DNA of 64,000 nucleotides from Bacteroidetes bacterium ADurb.Bin145. GTDB lineage: Bacteria; Bacteroidota; Bacteroidia; Bacteroidales; VadinHA17. The stretch covers positions 1-64,000 of the forward strand of contig MWDJ01000013.1 of assembly GCA_002070505.1 (NCBI GenBank). The letters run 5' to 3'. Within the stretch, counting starts at the first letter, position 1. Each line of letters begins with the position of its first letter. Positions 48,005 to 57,860 of this stretch are shown here, one piece after another. A program made the position numbers and the translations under genes. Under the pieces are notes generated by a model. The model did not search any database, was not told the origin of the DNA, and saw only the letters and a program-made list of their open reading frames with translations.

Positions 48005-48712
48005 ATGGAAGAAACAAAAACATTTTCAATGCCGCGCATCGGCGACAAAGCACCTGAATTCAAAGCTGTTACAACACAGGGCGAGATAAATTTTCCCGGC
48101 GATTATAAAGGAAGCTGGGTAATATTGTTCAGCCACCCCGCTGATTTCACGCCGGTGTGCACATCAGAGTTCATGACTTTTGCTTCAATGGAAAAACAAT
48201 TCCATGAAGCTAATTGTAACCTCGTCGGATTATCAGTCGACGGCCTCTACAGCCATATCGCCTGGCTTCGTACAATAAAAGAGAAAATTGAATACAAGGG
48301 TATGAAGAACGTTGAAGTTAATTTCCCGCTGATCGAAGATATCACAATGGAAGTAGCAAAAACATACGGGATGCTTCAGCCCGGTGAAAGCTCAACTAAA
48401 GCTGTGAGAGCTGTATTTTTCATCGATCCCAAGGGTATTATACGTACAATCATATACTATCCGTTGAGCCTGGGTCGAAACTTTGACGAACTGTACAGAG
48501 TACTTATCGGCTTACAGACTGCAGATGCATTCTCTGTGGCGCTACCGGCTGACTGGAGACCCGGAGACGAAGTTATTGTCCCGCCTGCAGGATCATGCGG
48601 TGTCGCCAAATCGCGTATGGAAGGAAAGGAAGATATGAAATGCTACGACTGGTTCTTCTGTACAAAAAAACTTGATAAGGAGAAAGTGCTCAAAACAATT
48701 CTGAAAAAGTAA
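48005..48712 (+). CDS. Peroxiredoxin, Prx6-type with C-terminal cysteines
   Basis: Thiol peroxidase of 235 residues. The peroxidatic Cys is in HPADFTPVCTSEF. The C-terminal extension contains KCYDWFFC, two cysteines six residues apart, the spacing of the resolving and third cysteine in archaeal Prx6-type thioredoxin peroxidases, so this is probably a three-cysteine enzyme. The Arg partner of the active site lies later in the fold. It reduces hydrogen peroxide and alkyl peroxides in the cytoplasm. It follows the DPSL gene by 41 bases in the same operon. Confidence 0.9.
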   Translation: MEETKTFSMPRIGDKAPEFKAVTTQGEINFPGDYKGSWVILFSHPADFTPVCTSEFMTFASMEKQFHEANCNLVGLSVDGLYSHIAWLRTIKEKIEYKGMKNVEVNFPLIEDITMEVAKTYGMLQPGESSTKAVRAVFFIDPKGIIRTIIYYPLSLGRNFDELYRVLIGLQTADAFSVALPADWRPGDEVIVPPAGSCGVAKSRMEGKEDMKCYDWFFCTKKLDKEKVLKTILKK

Positions 48713-48738
48713 TCTTATATCTTTTTATATCTTAAGAA

Positions 48739-49128
48739 ATGGAAATAATTTTCGAAGGAGGAAAAGTAATAACGGCTCTCCATCATGGTCATGCAATAAG
48801 GACTGATCAACCACTGGACAACGGTGGAACGGATAGCGCGCCTGCCCCATTTGATCTTTTCATGGCCTCAATCGGAACATGCGCCGGGATATATGTCAAG
48901 TCATTCTGCGACAACAGGAAGATACCGACTGACGGAATTAAACTGATCCAGACCTCACAATTCAATAAAGAAACAGGTCTGCCGGTCAATATTAAGATCG
49001 ATATTCAGGTACCTCCGTCATTCCCTGAAAAGTACATAGACTCCCTTATCCATGTTGCCGAGCTGTGCAAAGTAAAAAAATCTATAGCTAATCCTCCGGT
49101 TTTTGAAATAACAAGTACAGTCATTTAA
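48739..49128 (+). CDS. OsmC-family hydroperoxide reductase
   Basis: A protein of 129 residues of the OsmC/Ohr fold. The two reactive cysteines are visible: GTCAGIYVKSFC region (first Cys of MASIGTCAG) and AELCKVKKS near the end. Family members reduce organic hydroperoxides. It is the last gene of the peroxide operon and is followed by a strong hairpin at 49152-49196. Confidence 0.85.
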   Translation: MEIIFEGGKVITALHHGHAIRTDQPLDNGGTDSAPAPFDLFMASIGTCAGIYVKSFCDNRKIPTDGIKLIQTSQFNKETGLPVNIKIDIQVPPSFPEKYIDSLIHVAELCKVKKSIANPPVFEITSTVI

Positions 49129-49151
49129 AGCTGCAAACAGCATTAAAATAA

Positions 49152-49196
49152 ATTTGCCCGTCATTGATCCCGGCTTTCCGGGTATGACGGGCAAAT
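49152..49196. terminator. Bidirectional terminator between osmC-type gene and xylA
   Basis: A perfect 13-base stem, ATTTGCCCGTCAT (49152-49164) with 49184-49196, encloses a smaller CCCGG/CCGGG hairpin with a CTTT loop. Both sides are flanked by A/T runs, so it can terminate transcription from either convergent gene. Confidence 0.8.
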
Positions 49197-49249
49197 ATTT
49201 TCTGTAAATCCCCAAAGATCCTTTTTATGAAGGATCACTGTGAATCATT

Positions 49250-50572
49250 CTATTCAAGATACATATTTATCATCTGTTCAAGGAGCTCCTGCTTGCCGCT
49301 GATAACTTTAGGTTCGCCGATAGCAGCAGCCAGATCTCTCAGTTTAACAAGCGTAAGTTTCCCATTTTCGAAATCCTTGCCAGGGCCCTTGTCAAATGAA
49401 GCATATCTCTTTTTCCTCATCTTGAGATAATCACTTTCATTTAAAACCTTATCTGCAATCAGAAGTGCTCTGGCAAAATTATCCATACCGCTGACATGAG
49501 CGATAAATATATCTTCCAGATCAGTCGAGTTCCTTCTGATATGTGCATCAAAATTGACACCCCCTGTCTTGAAGCCACCAGCTCTAAGTATTACCAACAT
49601 AGCTTCAGTCAGTTCATAGATATTTGTCGGGAATTCATCAGTATCCCAGCCGTTCTGGTAATCACCCTTGTTTGCATCAATGCTTCCAAGCATACCAGCA
49701 TCAGCTGCTACCTGAAGATCATGAGCGAAAGTGTGCCCGGCAAGAGTGGCATGATTGACTTCAATATTGAGTTTGAAATCTTTGTCAAGCCCGTAGTGGC
49801 GGAGGAATCCTATAACTGTTGCAGCATCATAATCATACTGATGTTTTGTTGGTTCCATCGGTTTTGGTTCAATCAGGTAAGTCCCTTTGAAACCTTTCTT
49901 ACGTCCATAGTCCCTTGCAAGTGTAAGTAACATTGCCATATGATCGAGTTCTCTCTTCATATCTGTGTTATGAAGGCTCATATAACCTTCTCTCCCACCC
50001 CAGAATACATAATTCTCACCGCCAAGATCTATTGTTGCCTGGATGGCATTCTTGAGTTGTGCACCCGCGTTGGCTACAACTTCAAAATCAGGATTTGTTC
50101 CGGCTCCGTTCATATAACGGGGATTTGAGAAAAGGTTTGCAGTTCCCCAGAGAAGTTTGACTCCGGTCTCTTTCTGCATTTCTTTCATTACAGGAACAAA
50201 TTTCTCGAGGCGTTTTTCGATATCCATAACAGAACCATCTCCGCCTACAACATCAACATCATGGAAGCAATAATAGGGAGCTCCGATTTTAGTAATAAAT
50301 TCAAATGCAGCATCAAGCCTCATTTTGATCTTATCTTCAAGAGCAGCATCCTTCCATGGATAAAAATGGGTTGCATTCCCGAACTGATCAGTACCGTCAC
50401 CACAGAATGAGTGCCAGTAAGCGATTGCAAAACGAAGGTGATCTTTCATCTTTTTGCCTGAAACCACCTGATCAGGATTATACCACCTGAAAGCCAACGG
50501 GTTCTTTGACTTTTTACCTTCGTATTTTATCTTTCCGATGCCGGGATAAAATTCTTTTTTTCCTTTAGCCAT
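49250..50572 (-). CDS. xylA: Xylose isomerase
   Basis: Metal-dependent isomerase of 440 residues, D-xylose to D-xylulose, in the cytoplasm (class II length). Key segments are [34 protein letters not shown] and [18 protein letters not shown], which carry the metal-binding Glu, Asp and His residues. The catalytic His is in [10 protein letters not shown]. It is the promoter-distal gene of the xylan set, after xylB. A 17-base palindrome lies in the 140-base gap before it (50687-50703), so it may have separate control. Confidence 0.97.
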   Translation of the reverse strand: MAKGKKEFYPGIGKIKYEGKKSKNPLAFRWYNPDQVVSGKKMKDHLRFAIAYWHSFCGDGTDQFGNATHFYPWKDAALEDKIKMRLDAAFEFITKIGAPYYCFHDVDVVGGDGSVMDIEKRLEKFVPVMKEMQKETGVKLLWGTANLFSNPRYMNGAGTNPDFEVVANAGAQLKNAIQATIDLGGENYVFWGGREGYMSLHNTDMKRELDHMAMLLTLARDYGRKKGFKGTYLIEPKPMEPTKHQYDYDAATVIGFLRHYGLDKDFKLNIEVNHATLAGHTFAHDLQVAADAGMLGSIDANKGDYQNGWDTDEFPTNIYELTEAMLVILRAGGFKTGGVNFDAHIRRNSTDLEDIFIAHVSGMDNFARALLIADKVLNESDYLKMRKKRYASFDKGPGKDFENGKLTLVKLRDLAAAIGEPKVISGKQELLEQMINMYLE

Positions 50573-50686
50573 ATTCTTAAGTATTAGTGTAACATTTATT
50601 TTAATCGCCCAATTTAGAAAACTTTATGAACTTCAGAAAATCCTTTTGTCTCTTTGTTGATTTATTTCCTGAATATTTTAATAATA

Positions 50687-50703
50687 TCGTTATAAGATAA
50701 CGA
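50687..50703. promoter_or_regulatory. Perfect inverted repeat between xylB and xylA
   Basis: TCGTTAT-AAG-ATAACGA, 7-base arms with a 3-base centre, ten bases after the xylB stop codon and 115 bases before the xylA start. It could be an operator or a short processing hairpin. No T-run follows on the minus strand, so a terminator is unlikely. Confidence 0.35.
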
Positions 50704-50712
50704 GATCAAAAG

Positions 50713-52191
50713 TTAAACAGATTCCAGAAATTTCTTCCATTGTGAATAAGCCGATTCATAAGCAGCGGTTTTTGATTTATCAGGTTTGGTAATACCTACT
50801 TCCTTCAGACCGGCAAAAGCTTCTTTTGCCGATTTATAATATCCGCTTCCGATCCCGGCTCCCCGTGCTGCTCCGATCGAACCATCGGTGTTATAAAGAT
50901 GTATCTCAGTTCCTGAAATGCAGGATAGTGCTTCTCTGAAGATTGAGCTCTGGAACATATTTGCTGCACCTGCTCTGATAACAGAAGGAACAATACCTGT
51001 CTCTTTCATTATGTCGAGGCCGTATCTTATGGAGAATACGATACCTTCCTGAGCAGCTCTGAAAAGATGAGCGTTCGTATGTGTGTTGAAATTGATCCCG
51101 TTGATCCGTGCTCCTATGTCCCTGTTCCCAAGCATTCTTTCAGCACCATTTCCGAAAGGCAGGATTGAAAGGTTTTCTGAACCGGCGGGTATCTTTTCAG
51201 CCAGTTCATTCATCTGGTTATAAGTGAGATTATTGCCTGTATTTCTCCTCAGCCAGGAATTTAAGATCCCTGTGCCGTTAATACACAGCAGAACACCTAA
51301 GCGCGGTTTTGATTCGGAGTGGTTGACGTGCAGGAAAGTGTTCACTCTTGACAAAGGGTCGTATTTTTTCTGTTCTGTAACACCGTAAATAACTCCCGAT
51401 GTACCGGCTGTTGCAGCAACCTCGCCCGGTTCAAGAACATTAAGCGATAAAGCGTTATTGGGCTGATCTCCTGCCCTGTAGGCAACAGGTATTCCTTCCG
51501 GAAGCCCAAGTTCTTCTGCAATTGTTTTCAACAGTTTGCCCTGTTGTGAAAAGGATGGGACTGACTTTGCAAGAAGATCTTTGTCGAAGCCGAGATCATC
51601 AAGCAGTTCCTTTGAGACCTCATTCCTTGGGAAATCCCAGAATATACCCTCAGACAGACCTGAGTATGTTGTTAATAGTTCACCTGTCATCCTGAGTGCG
51701 AAGTAATCACCGGGCAGCATGATCTTATAGATTTTCCTGAAAATCTCCGGTTCATTTTCTTTGACCCATGCAAGCTTTGTTGCTGTGAAATTTCCCGGAG
51801 AATTCAGAAGATGTGAAAGACAAAACTCCTTTCCGAGCTTTTTGAATGACTTTTCACCATATTCAACTGCCCTTCCATCGCACCATATAATAGAAGGACG
51901 CAGTACCTTGTTGTTCTTGTCAACTGTAACGAGGCCATGCATCTGATAGGAGATCCCTATTGCACCAATCTTTTTCTTATCAGAACCAAGCTGATTATTG
52001 CAATCTGCTATAGCAGATTTCAGATTTGACCACCAGATCTCAGGATCCTGTTCAGCCCAACCGGGCTTTTTTGCGATAATCTTCATTTCATCTTTAGGGT
52101 AAAAAGCCGATGCCAGGCAATTACCCGATTCTCCATCAATAACTGAAGCTTTAACTGAAGAGCTTCCCAAATCAATTCCGAGTAGTAACAT
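50713..52191 (-). CDS. xylB: Xylulokinase
   Basis: FGGY-family kinase of 492 residues, D-xylulose to D-xylulose-5-phosphate. N-terminal phosphate-binding LLLGIDLGSSSVKASVID, catalytic Asp region PSIIWCDGRA and the ATP-binding VIRAGAANMFQS are typical of XylB. The shorter length and the IGISYQMHGLV block distinguish it from the ribulokinase at 25555. It is separated from the GH67 gene upstream by 148 bases that hold a terminator-like hairpin. Confidence 0.94.
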   Translation of the reverse strand: MLLLGIDLGSSSVKASVIDGESGNCLASAFYPKDEMKIIAKKPGWAEQDPEIWWSNLKSAIADCNNQLGSDKKKIGAIGISYQMHGLVTVDKNNKVLRPSIIWCDGRAVEYGEKSFKKLGKEFCLSHLLNSPGNFTATKLAWVKENEPEIFRKIYKIMLPGDYFALRMTGELLTTYSGLSEGIFWDFPRNEVSKELLDDLGFDKDLLAKSVPSFSQQGKLLKTIAEELGLPEGIPVAYRAGDQPNNALSLNVLEPGEVAATAGTSGVIYGVTEQKKYDPLSRVNTFLHVNHSESKPRLGVLLCINGTGILNSWLRRNTGNNLTYNQMNELAEKIPAGSENLSILPFGNGAERMLGNRDIGARINGINFNTHTNAHLFRAAQEGIVFSIRYGLDIMKETGIVPSVIRAGAANMFQSSIFREALSCISGTEIHLYNTDGSIGAARGAGIGSGYYKSAKEAFAGLKEVGITKPDKSKTAAYESAYSQWKKFLESV

Positions 52192-52242
52192 ATTTTTAAA
52201 TTTGAGTGACTTTAGTAATTGTTTAACATAACAAAATCAAGC

Positions 52243-52288
52243 TAAAAAGCAGAATGCTAAAGTTAAGGTTTTTTACTTAAGGCATTCT
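52243..52288 (-). terminator. Attenuator-like hairpin between GH67 and xylB
   Basis: On the minus strand AGAATGC (52282-52288) pairs with GCATTCT (52251-52257), plus an inner TTAAG stem, followed by five T residues (52243-52247). This fits a partial terminator that would lower expression of xylB relative to the glucuronidase genes. Confidence 0.35.
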
Positions 52289-52339
52289 CTCTTTATCCAA
52301 TATTAAGATATTTTTAACCTGAAAACTCAATCAGTCCAT

Positions 52340-54505
52340 TCAAAACATCCCGGGGATATCCGTGTATCTATGAGTCTTGTACCACTCCAGATCATGCTCA
52401 GGAGCCTCAACTCCCGGTGGTAAAGGTCGTCTTGAAAATGTCTGGAAATAAACGATGCAGCCGTCTTTCCATATTCTTGCATCCCTTACCTGCTTTATCA
52501 GCCTTTCCCTTACATTCTCATATCGTTCAGCATCAAGTACAGGTTTGAGATTGTCCCAAACCTGCTGAACTTCACGGATCTTATTAACCCCGTCATTATA
52601 TCTATAACATAATTCATCCCATAAAGTTCTTCCTGATCTCATCTTATAGTCCCATGACACATGATGGAACCACAATAAAAGGTTTTCAGGACATGTTTCA
52701 ATGTTATTGAACATATCCCTTACAGGCGGGTAATACTGGCTTACGGCATTACTTCCTGTTGATGTTCTGTTAAAGCCTATTCCATTCTCATCAGCCCGGT
52801 GGTAATAGAGCGAAGTCCAGTCTTCGCGCGGATCTCTCGGATCCTTATCAACCCAGGGCCCGGGCCCATAATGAGTGGCAGCAGCCATTATATGATGCAG
52901 GCCAAGTGGTGTCATATAATTAACTGCTATCTCACGCGATTCAACCATGAACCGGCTTATCGGCTTCAGGATCTCCTCTTTGTTTGAGAAAGTCATTCTC
53001 ACCCATTCGTCGGCAATTTCTGCCGAACTGATGTAGGGGTCCCACGCCAGTCTGCCGAATGCATACCAGTTTGACTGACCAAATATGTGACCTGTCCAGT
53101 TCCGGTCAGCCCCTATGTTTGAGACGCCTGCCATACCGGTAAGCGAATAATCACTTATTGTTCCGTCAACGATCCTGGCTACAAGTGAACCTTCTCCTTT
53201 ACTGTAAGTATCTGATTTCAGACATTCTTCATAAACCGGAGCAAGAAAAACAAGATGTGTGGTAAATCCGAAGTACTCCTGCATTATCTGGAATTCCGGC
53301 ATCAGAGGAGTATCAGGCATCGCCCCGAACAGGGGATGAAAAGGTTCCCTGGGCTGAAAATCCAGAGGACCGTTCTTGACCTGGAGAATAACATTCTTTC
53401 TGAATTTTCCGTTAAAAGGGATGAACTCATTATATGGCTGCTTAATCCTGTCGTCCGGCACTTTGTTATCATAAACAAAAGCCCTCCACATAATTATCCC
53501 TCCATGAGGACCGACAGCATCAGCCAGAAGATTGGCACCATCCGCATGTGTTCTGTTATAGTCGAGAGGCCCGGGCTGACCTTCGGAGTTGGCTTTTACA
53601 ACAAAGCCTCCGAAATCCGGAATATAATTATACAGATCATCTGCTGCCTTTTTCCACCAGGCAATAACATCCTTATCGAGAGGATCAGCTGTCTGCAGTT
53701 TACCGATCTCAATGGGGGCTGTAACTTTGGCTGCCAGGTACATTTTTATACCATAGGGTCTGAAAACGTCAGCCAGAGCTGCCACTTTTTCCATATATTC
53801 CGGAGTTAAAAGTCTTGCATCAGCATTGACATTTGTAAGTACTGTTGCATTTATTCCTATTGAAGCATTTGCCCGCGCATAATCAGTATACCTGGAATCA
53901 AGCCTGCCCGGAAGTTCATCCCATTTCCATATTGTATTGCCAGCTGATTTCCGGCCGGGTATGGGAAGCATATCCCAATGGTTAAGTATCCTTACTTTCG
54001 TCCCAGGAGAACTGCTTATTGAAAGATCGGTGATGCCCTGATTCATTTGCAGCAATCTCAGAAAATGAAACGTTCCGTATAATACTCCTATATCGGTGTT
54101 TGCAGTAATAACGATTATCTTTTTCCCCTTGTATTTTGAATTTGTGATAAGATATCCTTCATTGCCCAGCCTGCCAAGCTTATCGTTCAGCTTCAGGGAC
54201 GAGATAATCGGTGAATTTTCCGGAGTCCCGGCAATAACGGTTCCTTTTTTTACAGTTGAGACAACCGGTATCTGACTCCCGAGAAGCCCGCTCAGAGACA
54301 TTTGTAACTCATTCTTTGCAGCTTCTATAGTTTGAGAATTGCCGGCTGCCATATACCCTGTGATCGCCTTCCTGTACTGAGTAAGCACTGCCGGATTATC
54401 AATAAGATCGTATCTTAACCACAGCCTGTAACCATCTTCCGCATTCAAAACTGTCAGACTGGAGAAAAACAATACTGTGACCAGAACTTTTAAGAAGGTT
54501 TTCAT
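52340..54505 (-). CDS. GH67 alpha-glucuronidase, copy 2
   Basis: Exported alpha-glucuronidase of 721 residues that removes (4-O-methyl-)glucuronic acid from xylo-oligosaccharides. Sec signal (cleavage near LNAED) followed by the N-terminal domain, a TIM barrel from about residue 150 and a helical C-terminal domain. Catalytic regions are intact: the acid Glu in NSEGQPGP, the Asp in NGPLDFQPREPF and the base Glu in QEYFGF. The gene is a clear paralogue of its neighbour at 54574; the two align along their full length. They are 68 bases apart, in the same orientation, with LacI and xylose genes around them. Confidence 0.94.
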   Translation of the reverse strand: MKTFLKVLVTVLFFSSLTVLNAEDGYRLWLRYDLIDNPAVLTQYRKAITGYMAAGNSQTIEAAKNELQMSLSGLLGSQIPVVSTVKKGTVIAGTPENSPIISSLKLNDKLGRLGNEGYLITNSKYKGKKIIVITANTDIGVLYGTFHFLRLLQMNQGITDLSISSSPGTKVRILNHWDMLPIPGRKSAGNTIWKWDELPGRLDSRYTDYARANASIGINATVLTNVNADARLLTPEYMEKVAALADVFRPYGIKMYLAAKVTAPIEIGKLQTADPLDKDVIAWWKKAADDLYNYIPDFGGFVVKANSEGQPGPLDYNRTHADGANLLADAVGPHGGIIMWRAFVYDNKVPDDRIKQPYNEFIPFNGKFRKNVILQVKNGPLDFQPREPFHPLFGAMPDTPLMPEFQIMQEYFGFTTHLVFLAPVYEECLKSDTYSKGEGSLVARIVDGTISDYSLTGMAGVSNIGADRNWTGHIFGQSNWYAFGRLAWDPYISSAEIADEWVRMTFSNKEEILKPISRFMVESREIAVNYMTPLGLHHIMAAATHYGPGPWVDKDPRDPREDWTSLYYHRADENGIGFNRTSTGSNAVSQYYPPVRDMFNNIETCPENLLLWFHHVSWDYKMRSGRTLWDELCYRYNDGVNKIREVQQVWDNLKPVLDAERYENVRERLIKQVRDARIWKDGCIVYFQTFSRRPLPPGVEAPEHDLEWYKTHRYTDIPGMF

Positions 54506-54573
54506 GATATATATTTTTATTATCTCAACCCAAATAACCGCAAACTTTAGCTCACTTTAGGCACTTTAGTCAC

Positions 54574-56733
54574 TTAACTTATCCCCGGTATATCCGTATA
54601 TTTATGGTTAATATAATAGTCCAGATCATGCTCAGGTTTTTCCAGGTCAGCCGGTATCGGCTTTTTCGAAAATGTCTGGAAATAAAGTATACAACCGTCT
54701 CTCCATATCTTAGCATCCCGCTCCTGCCTGATAAGCAAAGTCTTGACAGTCTCGAATCTGTCATTGTCGATAAAACCCTTAATTGATTCCCATTGGTTCT
54801 GCATGAGCTGAACTGTTTTCACTCCATCATGATATGTATAACATAATTCATCCCATAGACTTCGTCCTGACTTCATTTTATAATCCCATGGCACATGATG
54901 AAACCAAAGCAGGAGGTTCTCCGGACAAGTCACAATGTTTTCATACAAATCTCTCACAGGCGGGAAATACTGACCGACAGCGTTACTTCCCGAAGAGGTC
55001 CTGTTAAATCCTATACCCTTCTCATCTGCCTTATGATAATATACTGAGGTCCAGTCCTGACGTCCCCTGCTCACCCACGGACCCGGTCCGTAATGATGCC
55101 CGGAATACATTATATGATGCAGTCCCAGGGGAGTCATGTATTTTACTGCAGCCTCCCTGGAGTCAAGCATGATTCGGCTTATTGTTCTTAAAGTTTCCTG
55201 GTTATTTGAGAATGTCATTCTGATCCATTCGTCGGCGATCATTTCCGAGGTGAGGTAGGGATCCCAGGCCAGGCGGCCGAAGGCATACCAGTTTGATTGC
55301 GCAACCGGATGACCAGTCCAGTTTCTCACATCTCCGGTATTTGCGACTCCCGCAATAGCTGTAAGCTTATGATTATCCAGCGACCCATCAATAACTTTAG
55401 CTACAAATGAACCTTTGCCCTTCGCATAAGTGTCAGACTTAAGGCACTCTTCATAAAGCGGTGCAAGGTAAACAAGGTGTGTTGATGATCCCAGGTACTC
55501 CTGAGTTATCTGCAGCTCAGGCATAATAGGTGTTCGGGGCATAGCCCCAAATAATGGATGGAACGGTTCCCTTGGCTGGAAATCCACCGGACCGTTTTTA
55601 ACCTGGATTATCACATTATCCCTGAACTTGCCGTCGAGCGGAACAAATTCGTTATATGCCTGCTTTGCCCTGTCATCAGGAACATTATTATCATACACAA
55701 AAGCTCTCCACATCACTATGCCTCCATGAGGTCCGACAGCATCAGCAAGAGTGTTTGCACCATCAGCGTGGGTCCTTTTATAATCCTGCGGACCGGGCTG
55801 TCCCTCTGAATTCGCCTTCACCACGAATCCGCCAAAGTCGGGTATATAACTGTATATCTCATCAGCCTTGGCTTTCCACCATTTAATTACATCCGGATCG
55901 AGCGGATCGGCAGTTTTCAGGTTTCCGATCTCAACAGGAGCGCTGAACCGTGCAGTCAGATATACCCTGGTGCCATAGGATCTGAACAGGTCTGCCAGAG
56001 CAGCAACCTTTAAGAGATAATCTTTTGTAAGTATTAGTGCATTCGCATTTACATTTGTCAGAACCGTGCCGTTGATCCCTACAGATGCATTAGCCCTTGC
56101 ATAATCGGTATATCTTTCATCAAGTTTTCCGGGAAGAGTTTCCCAGTTCCACAGGGAGAGCCCGGCATATCCTCTTTCAACCGATCTGTCAAGGTTATCC
56201 CAGTGATTTAATAAACGGATCTTTATTTTCGGTGCACTCGTAATTGAAAGAGATTTAACCGGCTGGTTTGTCTGCAGAAGTCTCAGGAAATTAAAAACCC
56301 CGTACAATACTCCGGCATCACCGTTTGAAGCGATGACAATCACTTTCTTGTTCCTGTATTTTGTATTTATTATCAAATAGCCTTCCTGTCCGAGTCCGGC
56401 TAATTTATCATTAAGCTTCAGCGATGCCACAACAGGCGATCCCGAAGGGGTTCCGGCTATTACAAGCCCATTCCCGCCTGGTGATGTAAATGACTGCACT
56501 TTGTGCCCAAGCAACCCTTCGAGCCCTTTATCAAGCTCCTTTTTTGCAGATTGAATCACAGGCGAATCTCCCTCAACGATCCACCCCTTTATAAGTTTAT
56601 TGTAACTCTTTAGGATCCCGGGATCGGCAACAAGATCATACCTTAACCAAAGCCGGTAGCCATCTTCTGCCTTAGCGACCTGGAAATTAACAGCTACTAA
56701 TACTATAAGAATAATTGAATACAGGGATTTCAT
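54574..56733 (-). CDS. GH67 alpha-glucuronidase, copy 1
   Basis: The first of two tandem alpha-glucuronidases, 719 residues, Sec-exported (signal ending VAKAED). The catalytic motifs NSEGQPGP, NGPVDFQPREPF and QEYLGS agree with GH67 and with the second copy. Differences between copies concentrate in the N-terminal domain and in the WVSRGRQDWTS loop, where copy 2 carries a few extra residues. Two such enzymes could differ in chain length or 4-O-methyl preference. It lies 28 bases after the LacI gene. No xylanase is encoded in this window, so xylo-oligosaccharides must be produced by other loci. Confidence 0.94.
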   Translation of the reverse strand: MKSLYSIILIVLVAVNFQVAKAEDGYRLWLRYDLVADPGILKSYNKLIKGWIVEGDSPVIQSAKKELDKGLEGLLGHKVQSFTSPGGNGLVIAGTPSGSPVVASLKLNDKLAGLGQEGYLIINTKYRNKKVIVIASNGDAGVLYGVFNFLRLLQTNQPVKSLSITSAPKIKIRLLNHWDNLDRSVERGYAGLSLWNWETLPGKLDERYTDYARANASVGINGTVLTNVNANALILTKDYLLKVAALADLFRSYGTRVYLTARFSAPVEIGNLKTADPLDPDVIKWWKAKADEIYSYIPDFGGFVVKANSEGQPGPQDYKRTHADGANTLADAVGPHGGIVMWRAFVYDNNVPDDRAKQAYNEFVPLDGKFRDNVIIQVKNGPVDFQPREPFHPLFGAMPRTPIMPELQITQEYLGSSTHLVYLAPLYEECLKSDTYAKGKGSFVAKVIDGSLDNHKLTAIAGVANTGDVRNWTGHPVAQSNWYAFGRLAWDPYLTSEMIADEWIRMTFSNNQETLRTISRIMLDSREAAVKYMTPLGLHHIMYSGHHYGPGPWVSRGRQDWTSVYYHKADEKGIGFNRTSSGSNAVGQYFPPVRDLYENIVTCPENLLLWFHHVPWDYKMKSGRSLWDELCYTYHDGVKTVQLMQNQWESIKGFIDNDRFETVKTLLIRQERDAKIWRDGCILYFQTFSKKPIPADLEKPEHDLDYYINHKYTDIPGIS

Positions 56734-56761
56734 TATGCTGATTTTTAATCTTTAAACATTA

Positions 56762-57784
56762 TTATTTTCTAAGTGATGACTGGCGAATAATTAGTTTATG
56801 ACTGAGAACTATACTATTCAGGTTGTTATTCTGCGGATTTTTCAGCTTGCTCAGCAGCATGGTGACTGCGATCTCCCCCATCTCCCTTGCAGGATAATCG
56901 ACTGTTGTCAGGTTTGGTGTAACATACTGGCTCACAGGCTCATTATTGAAACCTGCAACAGCTATCTCCCCGGGGATATTGATGCCTGCTTTCTGAAGCT
57001 CAAGAATTGTCGCTACTCCTGTTGTGTCGTTAGAGGTAAATATCCCATCAGGCCTGTGCTTCATTCTTACTATGTGCCTTGCCAGATCAATTCCTGACTG
57101 AGCTGACATATCGCTTACAACAAGCATCTTACTGTTGAATTCTATGTTATTATCAATGAGCGCCATCTTATAACCCATGAAACGCTCTTTGTAAACATTC
57201 CGAAACATATTCCCTCCAAGATGCATTATCTTCCTGCAACCCTGTGAAATAAGATGTGATGTAGCCTCATAACCTGCTTTGTAATTGTCAATTACAACAC
57301 TTGTACATCCCTGGCATTCAGCCACACGATCAAAAAAGATGATCGGGATATTCCTGTCAAACAGGTTCCTGAAATGATCAGTGTTCTCCGTATCATATGC
57401 CAACGAAACAAGGAGCCCGTCAACCCTGCTGTTATAAAGTGTTGATATGCACACGATCTCTTTCTTCCATGATTCCTGGGATTGTGTGATTATGAGACCA
57501 TACCCGTTTTCAGAGGTTATTTTTTCAATCCCGGATAAAACAGATGCCATAAAATAACTGTTGAGCTTCGGAACGACTGCCCCGATCGTATTTGTGCGTT
57601 TCTGCCTGAGATTGCTTGCGAACTTGTTATGCCTGTATCCCATTTCATTAGCAACAGACATTATTTTCTTTTTTGTCACGCTGCTTATATGCGGATGATT
57701 TTTTAAAGCCCGGCTCACAGTAGATGGTGACAAATTCAATGCCTTCGCCACATCATATATCGTTATCTCCCTGCTCTCTTTCAC
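56762..57784 (-). CDS. LacI-family transcriptional regulator of the xylan operon
   Basis: Repressor or activator of 340 residues. The N-terminal helix-turn-helix is typical of LacI: TIYDVAKALNLSPSTVSRAL, with hinge MGYRHN. The rest is a periplasmic-binding-protein fold that senses a sugar or aldonate/glucuronate ligand. It starts the set that contains both GH67 genes and xylBA, so it likely controls glucuronoxylan use. A CG-centred palindrome typical of LacI operators lies 65 bases upstream (57849-57860). Confidence 0.92.
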   Translation of the reverse strand: MKESREITIYDVAKALNLSPSTVSRALKNHPHISSVTKKKIMSVANEMGYRHNKFASNLRQKRTNTIGAVVPKLNSYFMASVLSGIEKITSENGYGLIITQSQESWKKEIVCISTLYNSRVDGLLVSLAYDTENTDHFRNLFDRNIPIIFFDRVAECQGCTSVVIDNYKAGYEATSHLISQGCRKIMHLGGNMFRNVYKERFMGYKMALIDNNIEFNSKMLVVSDMSAQSGIDLARHIVRMKHRPDGIFTSNDTTGVATILELQKAGINIPGEIAVAGFNNEPVSQYVTPNLTTVDYPAREMGEIAVTMLLSKLKNPQNNNLNSIVLSHKLIIRQSSLRK

Positions 57785-57800
57785 AAGCCTTATTTATCAC

Positions 57801-57808
57801 CAAATATA
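57801..57808 (-). promoter_or_regulatory. -7 box of the LacI/GH67/xylose operon
   Basis: TATATTTG on the minus strand (57801-57808) matches TAnnTTTG exactly, 16 bases before the LacI start codon. A -33 TTG at the right distance is not seen. Confidence 0.35.
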
Positions 57809-57848
57809 AGTAAAATATGAGTTTTTGACTTCCTGTCACAGAATTATT

Positions 57849-57860
57849 GCAATCGGTTGC
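57849..57860. promoter_or_regulatory. LacI-type operator, copy 1
   Basis: GCAATCGGTTGC, a CG-centred near-palindrome of the GCAAnCGnTTGC type recognised by many LacI-family proteins, between the divergent LacI and Gfo/Idh/MocA genes. The identical 12-base sequence, reversed, is at 63369-63380. Confidence 0.6.

Noticed and set aside
53255-53809. 184-codon frame antisense to a GH67 gene
   Set aside because: Shadow of the glucuronidase; the paralogue has a different antisense frame, so it is not conserved.
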